Source: Vicia villosa (taxonomy: Eukaryota; Streptophyta; Magnoliopsida; Fabales; Fabaceae). Taken from it: 64,000 bases of DNA. The stretch spans positions 26,043,915 through 26,107,914 of the forward strand of contig NC_081186.1 in NCBI RefSeq assembly GCF_029867415.1. The letters run 5' to 3'. Shown here in pieces: positions 55,689 to 64,000 of the stretch (positions are counted from its first letter, which is position 1; every line of letters begins with the position of its first letter). The notes under the pieces were generated by a model. That model was not told the origin of the DNA. It saw only the letters and a list, made by a program, of their open reading frames with translations, and did not search any database. Made by a program: the position numbers and the translations under genes.

Positions 55689-58600
55689 TTACATAGTTTT
55701 ATAGTTTTGCTGATTTCTTGGTTCCCAGTATGAAGAATCTGTACCATAAATAAGGGCATTAGATTCATCTGTTCCTATGCTTTGAGCTTCACTTGTGCTA
55801 CTTTCTCCTCTCTGTTTGTAGTATTGTTGCATCACCTTATACTTCTTATCATCCAATACCTCAGTTGATTCTGCCACTACTTCTTGAACATTTGTTCTTC
55901 CTTCAAGCATGCTTACTACTGAAGACATGGAGGGCCTGAGCGACGGAGAAAAACTCGTGCATAAAAGAGCCACATTGATCATTGTCGTTACCTCATCTTT
56001 CTTGAAGTCTTCACCCAATCTCCGATCAACGAGCTCCATTAGATTATCTTTTTCCTTCAAGAGGTGTACCTGTTAATGTACAATTCAGTTATTTTGAAAT
56101 TTTGATAGTTTTAGTAGCTTGGAGATTTTGTGAAGAAAGATTTCTTCACATTTGCCTTGCCAAGCACCATAGTTTAACAAAATACAGTAATTGAATGATG
56201 ACTTCAATTTCAGACATCATAGCAGTTTTCATAACTGGCATGTTGAATTTTTAAATAAATTTTTTTCATTCAATGGTGTTTTATCAAAAGATGAAAATAA
56301 ATAGTATGCTGAAATCATATGATTCTAGATAAGTTACCCAATCAAGAAGAGAGAAACATTCCTCCTGGGGATGGCTAACAGTGTTGTTGGTTCCGCTAAC
56401 AATTTCCAACACAACAATTCCAAAACTATAAACATCTACTCTCTCCGTCAAATAGCCATGCATCGCATACTCAGGAGCCATGTATCCACTGCAACATGAA
56501 GATAAATCAAATACAGTAGTTATATATCTGTTTAATTTAACTGCTTTTATATCAACCACAAGTTGATCAACTTATATTTGGCAAGGATTTCAATTTTCAC
56601 AATTACTCTTTTTCTCAAGTATGGAAACTCAATAAAGATCATAACAAGATAGTATCAAGTATGGGAACTCACTAAGTGCCAGCTACTCTTGTGTTCATGT
56701 GGGTTTTGTCATCTTCATTGAGCTTTGCCAAACCAAAATCAGATATCTTGGGGTTGAGGTCTTTATCTAGCAATACATTAGTGGCCTTGATGTCCCTATG
56801 AATGATCTTTATTTTCGACTCTCCGTGAAGGTAAGCTAAACCTTTAGATATACCAATACAAATCCTCATCCTGGTTTTCCAGTCCAATCTTGATTGACGA
56901 TTTTCTAGGTCTTCTTTCTTGGCTAATTGAAATTCGACAACAATATCATTTTATTGGTGATCATATATGTGAAATGTTGAAGATTATAAATGATTACAGA
57001 TACAGAAACTAAATAATTACCAAATAAAGCATGAGCAAGGCTATTGTTTTCCATGTATTCATATATCAGCAACAACTGATCATCCTCCATACAGAAGCCA
57101 TAGAGCTTGACAAGATTAGGGTGTTGTAACGTAGAAATCATGCCTATCTCATTAATAAATTCTCGAGATCCTTGTGTTGATTTAGAAGATAGCTGCTTAA
57201 TCGCTACTATTGTGCCACCCGGAAGAACACCCTGCATTGTATGGAACAATACAAAACTTATGATTAACCCAATTACAACTTATTATTGAGCTCAGAACAC
57301 AGAACATGTGATGACCAAACAATAATATCAAATTGTACAGAATAGACCTTGTAAACCGGACCAAATCCTCCTTCTCCAATCTTGAAGGATTCATCAAAGT
57401 TGTTTGTTGCTACTTTGATTTGCCGTAAGGTGAATAAGCCACCTTGAGAAGCAAGACTCTTTTTCCCTGGAAATACAACGTAAACAATATCAGAGATATC
57501 TTTTATTATGTAAATAGAACTTTTTAGAAATCGTTACTATAACTTTGTTCACCGTCTGAATCCTATAATTTAAGTGAAGTTAGCAAATTGTTTATGCAGG
57601 AAGGAAGGTCAAATAATTAGATAACTAACAATAGGTCTCAAACTCAAACAATCAATTCATATCCATCACGTGCCAAATCCCATTAGTGTGCACAACATTT
57701 CCATAATTTCATTCAAACGGTTCTATTATTTACAGTCGAAGTAATTTCTCATTGATTACCTATCCCTCCTAAACACTTTTGTGTTAAACATCCCTTCCAC
57801 CACATTATGCCAATTACAAAGATGATAACAATTGCTCCTGCAACCACAATGGCAGCCACAACTCCTACAGGTATGCTACTATTATTTTCCGACGGGGGTG
57901 TAAAGTCTGCATGATTAATATGTGCATTAGATTTTATATGGACAACAAAGGTGATCGAAGACAATATAAAATCTTGGAAAATACAACTAACCAGGATCAA
58001 CTGATATAGCTGATATAAGAGGCCCATATACTGATCCAAATGGGATAGTAGTTGTTCCTTTCCCAGCCCAATATAAGCGGATCTCCAATGCATTACTAGT
58101 CACCTCGGCAGTAAAACTTTTAATGACTGCCTTACCAACTCCACCTGCTTCTTTTGCAATATCAAAATCCTTCTCCACTAACTTTCTCTGCCATATATAA
58201 ATCCTTTAAATATAAAGTGTTAAGAAGTGTGGTTAGGCCTAACTCAACCCTACAAAACCGGCTTATAGGGTGAGGATTGCCCCCACTTATAAGGACATGT
58301 TCAGGCCATATATTGTCCGATGTGGGACTCTTAACACACCCCCTCACGCCCAGGACTAGACAACTGGAGCGTGGAAATAAATGGCGGGTGGCCCGATAGC
58401 GGAAACCATAGAAGGTGGCCCACCGGATCTTAAACGAGGCTCTTGATACCATGTTAAGAAGTGTGGTTAGGCCTAACTCAACCCTACAAAACCGGCTTAT
58501 AGGGTGAGGATTGCCCCCACTTATAAGGACATGTTCAGGCCATATATTGTCCGATGTGGGACTCTTAACATAAAGTATTGAATTTATTTTCTAATTTGGT

Positions 58601-61600
58601 TTTAAGAAAATTTGGTTGGTATCATGTAGTAAAATGAAACAAACATACACCTGGATGTAGATGTCAAATACACGTCTTCCAATGCTGCTAAATGTTTTAT
58701 CATCGCTGAACATTATTTCTGCGAAATGGAGATTCACAGTGTAGTTTCCATTTCCAAGGCAGAATCCATAATAAGTTAGATAATTTGGAGAAACACGCGC
58801 ATCCATGTAAAGTTCAGGATCGTCGACGACAGAAAGCTTAGTTGCATTAGACCATTTGTAGTAGTCAGCGCGGCCGCTATCAAAGAAATGACCCGAAGTT
58901 ATAAGTGCCCAGTTTGTTCCAATTTGACGATACCTTGCTTGTCCCATGTCATTTGAATCATCATCATATGTCTTATTTCCATATGTTACGCTCTTTCCAC
59001 CACAATTTATATAGAGAGAGTACCAAGCTTGGAAAAGAAGAAATAGGTTAGCAACTGCTTGAGGAATCAATCAGTGTTATATAAGGATAATTGGTATTTT
59101 TTTCTTTTAAAATAATGATCAACAGTTTATAGGAAATCCATGAAAAGTAAGCTTACTTTTAGGACATTGATAGTTTTCCAAACATGAAATATTTCCTCTG
59201 AGAAGATTTTAAATAGTAGGGGAGAACAAGTTAGCACTCAGAAACATATACAATTTATTTACAACTAAATAGGTAATTATTTATTACTAGAGAAAGAAAA
59301 AACTTACAAGCTGTTTCCCTTCAAATAAGATGCAAACAAGTTCCTGTGGCATATGGGAATTGACTCGGGTCGCGTCATAAAATTACAAAACAAAGTATAT
59401 TAAGTGAAAAGCTGCATAAGTGAGGACTCTTACACAGTTCCTTGTTGACAAGCCTGCTGCTCAAAGTTTGTTATATTGAAGTTATTATATGACAGATCTC
59501 TGCATAAAGATTAAACAATTGTTTCAGGATCTTAGATGATGATGCAACAGATCAATTTTGGAAATTGCTAGTTCATTCATACAATATGTTTAAGAATCTT
59601 AGATGATGAGCCACTGCATTAAAACTATTTGTATTATCATATAATGTATAATAATTTAAACTAATTTGTTTTCCACTATCATAAGATGTTAAAAGTAAAT
59701 GGACCTAACGAAACAATGAATCATACAAAGAGACAACCAGAGGTGAGAGAACAAATCTCAAGTTTAGAGAGTGAGAAAAAGCTAAAAAGAGATGAAGTTA
59801 TGTAATTTATGTTCAAATACGTACTAAAACACGGGATTCTGTCTATTTTTATGAATGTCATTATGTCATAGCTGTAACAGTGTTTCACCGCTGTTGTAAC
59901 AGCATTTCGTCGTGACTATTTCAGTGTGATTTTATTTTCACTCTGTTGTAAAGTAAAAATGTCAATACCGTTTTGTCACAGTTTGAATCGCAATAATGGA
60001 CCTTTTTTAAAGACCGTGATTAAAACCAACGGTATGTTTTTACAGAGACTAAAACTAAAATTTGCTAATTTTATATATTTGTACTACAGCTGTAAAGTAT
60101 ACAACTCAGTTCTTATTATAAATAAGATTCATAGAAATTTCCACTGCTATGTCTTTTTTTCCTAACTCTAAATATACAAATATAAAACCAAATTGAATGG
60201 TTCAATGCTAATTTGATTTTTATTCTTTAAAAATATCTAAACACCTTCACATTTTTATCTGTTTATAGTAAAGACATGAATGGTGTTAACTTTTTTTCTA
60301 TTGAATACAAAATGCTAACCTCATGAAGCTAAAGCTACACAGTTCTTAAAAATGAAAAAACAGAGAAATTTCACATTTTATTAAGTAGCATAAAAAGAGA
60401 CCACTTACACAGAGTCTGGTTTATCTATCCAGTCAGGCAGCGACCCCGCCAACTGATTCCCAGATAAAAATCTAATGAAATCAACATTAAAAAGTTAATC
60501 CATAGAATTCAAATAAATAGTTGTTACATCATTACTGATATATCTCCAAGGAAAGCAGCTCAATTTAATCTTTCCAGAATTCATACCTTTCAAGTGATAT
60601 AAAATTAACACACCCAGATACAAAGAAAAACTAGAATGTAGTATCCACAATTATAAGTTCTCAAGCAGAAGCAGCAAAAAAAATTCTTACAGCAAATACA
60701 TGTTCTGTAGATCACCGAAGCTCTCAGGGATCGGTCCACTCAATTTGTTGTTGCTGAGGTCTCTGAAAGGGATATTCAGAATAAGTTATTTTTAGAGAAA
60801 GAGTAAAAAATTCGACATGAAATATAGTTCACTATTATGTGGTGAACAAAAGAAGCATGTCATAGTTCTTAAGCGTGTTTAAAAAGTCTGAAATAAAATT
60901 TGAGTTATCATTACATCAATCAAACAAAATGGAAAGAAGTATAACAGTACTTACATTACTTTCAGATTAGTCAACTTTCCAAGATCTTTAGGCATTGCTC
61001 CAATGATATAGCAACTTCTCAACACTCTAGAAACAGTTAGACTATATATAAATATTTTTGCAGCAATTAATCCTTATTTTATGATAGGACGATACGATAT
61101 GGTTTGATGTATGTAGCCTACTCAAAAACAAAGCTTGATTGAGTATATTAAATCAGCGATAAGAATAATAAATATAACGAGAGTAGTTTAGTTAACTTAC
61201 AATTTTGACAGCTTTGACATATTTTCAAGTTGTGGAAATGGTGAATCAGGTCCATTCAAGTCAGTAATAACCCTGGGTATCACATTTTAATCATAGTTAA
61301 TCAGTTAATCACAAAGAAAAAGAATGCTCTAAAACATGTGCGCGTCATACTTACAAGTCTGTGAGGTTTTTCAAAAATGAAATTCCAGAAGGAATTGGCC
61401 CGCTCAAACCACTCCCTCGGATCACCCTGTGAATACAATTGCTTCAAATAAAATAACAACAAAATAGTAAAACAACTTAACAGAAACTAAAGTTTGTGAC
61501 AGGAGAGGAGAAAAAGAATCACACAGCATCTCAAGATTTTTCCAGCTCTGTATAAAGTTGGGTATGGCACCAGAGAATTGACTGTCACCAATTCGACTGC

Positions 61601-62920
61601 ATTAAGCAACAAATATAGGTAATTATCGACTTGGAAGTTATAACACAATGCAGCTACGAAGCATAGGCATTAACACATAGATACTCAGAAGTAAATTGAG
61701 AATACGAAAGTGATTGAATGTTACCACAAGTGTCAATGTCATGGGAGTATCAGATATTTGGACACTGATGGAACTCACAAATTTAATGGAAGAAAGGAAA
61801 TTCAATATTATTTATGGAAATGATTGAGCATGAAGCTATACAGAACAGAAAGATAAACCTGAGTGTAACACTCCTACCCGAGCACAATGGCCCTGACCAC
61901 AGAAAACTCTCCTAACCAAATCTAACAATATATCAGAATGCCTCTCTTCGTCCCCCATTCGTCTCACTCACAGCATCACATGGCTCATGACACCTCACTG
62001 GCTAACTTCCGCTTGCCCCACTTTCTTCTAGAATAAGCCTAGGTGTCCTATCAAATGCACATGCTTTCATTTTAAAGTGTTGGTGCTACATAGCAATGAA
62101 ATCTAGCATTAATTAAAGTAAGATACTTACAATTGCTTCAATGCAGTGAGATTTGCAAATGTTGCAGGCAACACTCCAGTGAAGTTGTTAGAGGAAAGAA
62201 GCCTGCAGCACCAAAGAATAAATTGAAGTCAATTAACATGCATCAAATATCAATCACAATAGCATCGCTAGACCGGTGTCATTTAACAAAAATCATATGA
62301 AAGGCTTACAGTCTTTCAAGCCGGGGAAGACTCCCGAGTTCAGGAGGAAGATTTCTAGATAATTGATTGGACTCCAATACCCTATCCAGTTAAAGTAAAG
62401 TTTCTCACAATTTTACAACAAATAATTGAAATGGGAAAAATTCTTATACAAAATACTTACAAGCTTTTAAGAGTGATGATGTTTCCAAACTCCCTTGGAA
62501 TTGAACCAGATAGACGATTTCCATTCAAGGAACTGAACCAAAACAAAATACGAATAAAAAAAATGGGGTAAGAAATATAAAACGAAACCCACTTAATAGT
62601 CTCAAATTATAATGCACACATACATGATTTGGAAAAAACTAAAGAACAAGCATAAGAGAGAAAGAACCATATGTATTACATGTTTACAAGACTTAATGTA
62701 GCCCATTCTTTAGGAATTGTACCATTAAGATAGTTGAGTGTAAGGTCACTGTACCAAAAACAAATAAGAAATCATCAAATAATACGATAAAAGTTAACAA
62801 AAAAAAACCTTATAATTAAAAAGAGTATAAGTTTTGAGTGTGACATACATTTCTTGGAGAAAAGGCAACCTCACAAAATCAGGTGGAAGAGTACCGGAAA
62901 GGTTTTGTGCTTTGAGGACA
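55689..62920 (-). CDS. LRR-malectin receptor-like kinase (LRR-RLK VIII-2 type), 5' end missing
   Basis: A plasma-membrane receptor kinase resembling the Arabidopsis RFK1/At1g53430 group. Exons inferred from GT-AG sites, 5' to 3': 62920-62849, 62748-62680, 62532-62461, 62381-62310, 62202-62131, 61596-61525, 61426-61355, 61272-61201, 61026-60955, 60762-60691, 60471-60409, 59499-59434, 59343-59308, 59197-59157, 59027-58651, 58187-57992, 57906-57760, 57466-57348, 57231-57021, 56913-56673, 56488-56338, 56069-55689. They total 2746 nt and stay in one frame to the TAA. The first ten exons each encode one leucine-rich repeat. A malectin domain follows (YINCGGKSV), then one membrane helix (exon 57906-57760). 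The kinase has [18 protein letters not shown] (RD type), DFGLAK and APEY. The signal peptide and N-terminal cap lie beyond 64000. Its ligand is unknown. Confidence 0.92.
58218..58570 (-). mobile_element. TRIM retrotransposon in a kinase-gene intron
   Basis: Two 119-bp terminal repeats (58218-58336 and 58452-58570) are identical, each TGTTAAG...CTTAACA. A perfect 5-bp target duplication TAAAG flanks the element (58213-58217 and 58571-58575). On the minus strand a tRNA-Met-type primer site, TGGTATCAAGAGCC (58438-58451), abuts the right LTR. A G-rich polypurine tract (about 58338-58345) abuts the left LTR. The internal domain is 115 bp and non-coding. The element runs in the same direction as the kinase gene and lies between its two malectin exons. 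Confidence 0.95.
59500..60408 (-). other. Large intron of the kinase gene (909 nt)
   Basis: It lies between the exon encoding [14 protein letters not shown] and the exon encoding DLSYNN. The sequence is AT-rich. A 79-codon plus-strand frame (59926-60165) shows no domain and is treated as chance. No mobile element with clear ends was found. Confidence 0.7.
61597..62130 (-). other. Intron of the kinase gene (534 nt)
   Basis: It separates two 72-nt LRR exons and is longer than its neighbours. A C-rich patch near 61870-62030 differs from the surrounding AT-rich intron and might be a small insertion. No ends or duplication were identified. Confidence 0.6.
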
Positions 62921-64000
62921 CTGTAAGCCCATTACACCATTAATTTTGTTAGAGGTCAAAACTTAAAAATAATTGTATGAAGGTGGTTTTTTTACGATCG
63001 TATGTCTTAGAATCAACAGGGAGGAATCCCCTCTTCTCAACGTTGGTTATTACTTCTCTACTCTTCTTTCTTTTCTATTCTAAATTTCTGTGAAATTTAG
63101 AATAATTTTTTTTTTCTTTTTAAATTGTCACATTAATTTCATTTTTGTCAAAATTATCTCTAATTATTTATTTTAGAGGAAAAAATCAAATATTATATAA
63201 AAAGTAACCATAATAATTAGTTTTTTTTTATGGTGAATTCTAACATGAGTCATTAAGCAAATCCCTCATGAGTGAGGCACTTTAAACATTATCTAATAAC
63301 CATTAGATTAATCTAGTTTGTAAATCATATTATACACTAAATACACTAGATTACGTGTATCTTCTTCTTTTCTCTAATTTTGACCTAATATTGTTTAAAA
63401 AAAAAACTAAAATTACTTGGCCAAGATCTTATAAACTTGTCAATCTTTCACCCAATAAATTATGGGAATTTTAAACTCAGTCACATTTAAAATTATTTGT
63501 GCTTTGTTAGTCTGTCACCCAATAAATTATGGGTATTTCAAAAATGGGGATTTCTGAAAGATGGACTTTAAGTTTTGTTCTATCATGGAGTTTTCATGAA
63601 ATCTATTTAAAACTTAGAAAGTGATCAAATTACAAATTAATTATAATCATGTTCTTTATATATAATGAATCTTAGAAACAAAAACTGTGGAAAAAGCATT
63701 GTAGACATTGGAAATGACTTCTTTGAAAAGTTTAATGAAGAAAAAACAATTATCAATGCGCGGTTCTTTGTCACTTTTAATTCTTAGTTCAAAAGCTTTG
63801 TGTATCAAAATTAATTCCTGGATATATGATTCATCCTATAATGTTGTCTTACAAGATATTGACAAGACAAAAATAAGAAAATTTTGGCTAGACATACTTT
63901 TATAATTTGTGATTGTATTTGAAATTATCAACACCAAAACAGTTGGTTACCGCTGGAGAGATGAAGATGAATGAGTGAAACAGGGTGAGGGGGCAGGATT
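62921..64000 (-). other. Partial 5' intron of the kinase gene
   Basis: The splice acceptor (minus-strand CAG) lies at 62921-62923. The intron is at least 1080 nt and AT-rich. I could not recognise the upstream exon(s) for the signal peptide and N-terminal cap before the window ends. A 65-codon plus-strand frame (63708-63905) has no recognisable domain. Confidence 0.6.

Noticed and set aside
62921..64000. Missing 5' exon of the kinase gene within the window
   Set aside because: No signal peptide or N-terminal cap coding could be found before the right edge; it most likely lies outside.

Overview
The window is nuclear DNA from a plant, most likely a repeat-rich legume of the pea/vetch group (Fabeae). 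The reasons are an Ogre-type element with a roughly 6 kb LTR, a tRNA-Arg-type primer site and an extra ORF before gag; several Sirevirus-type (SIRE/Maximus-like) Ty1/copia elements; and an intron-rich plant receptor kinase gene. The species assignment is inference. About 87% of the window is nested transposable elements. The only ordinary host gene lies in the right-hand 8 kb.

Layout, left to right. (1) 1-11272: a tandem, apparently non-coding LTR element 'G' (internal end, LTR, internal, LTR). It is interrupted by an Ogre/Tat-like solo LTR (2792-5895) with a perfect 5-bp target duplication. G sits in the LTR of an inverted Ty3/gypsy-like element 'R' (11273-12162). (2) 12163-13370: the 3' end and partial LTR of a Sirevirus-like element, cut by (3) the 5' part of an Ogre-like element 'O' (13371-23772): LTR with two tRNA-like cassettes and minisatellites, primer site, a frameshifted ORF1, and gag running into a 100-N assembly gap. 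(4) 23873-27225: the 3' end of a plus-strand Sirevirus. (5) 27226-27882: two adjacent foldback palindromes, each built round an inverted pair of tRNA-like Pol III promoters. (6) 27883-51108: a decayed Ty1/copia element 'H'. Its integrase region is split by a 17.6 kb minus-strand tandem Sirevirus (LTR-body-LTR-body-LTR, 30251-47842) with target duplication AATAT; both bodies keep full-length gag and pol frames. The 3' LTR of H carries a hAT-like MITE. (7) 51109-53910: a SINE fragment and a solo Ty3/gypsy-like LTR of the R family (target duplication AATTA). (8) 53911-55688: AT-rich spacer with a possible LTR relic. (9) 55689 to beyond 64000, minus strand: an LRR-malectin receptor-like kinase, 22 exons visible, 5' end outside the window. 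One intron holds a 353-bp TRIM with identical LTRs.

Nesting gives relative ages. H is old: its lesions are mostly C-to-T or G-to-A changes. The Sirevirus tandem inside it is young, with almost identical copies and open frames. The TRIM in the kinase intron also looks very recent. The kinase is probably functional: its predicted exons keep one reading frame from end to end and all kinase catalytic motifs are present.

The least familiar structures are the paired tRNA-like palindromes (27226-27882) and the two tRNA-like cassettes in the Ogre LTR (15858-16090). Two tandem elements sharing a central LTR, reciprocal products of solo-LTR formation, are also notable. No prokaryotic genes, CRISPR arrays, rRNA genes or canonical tRNA genes were seen.
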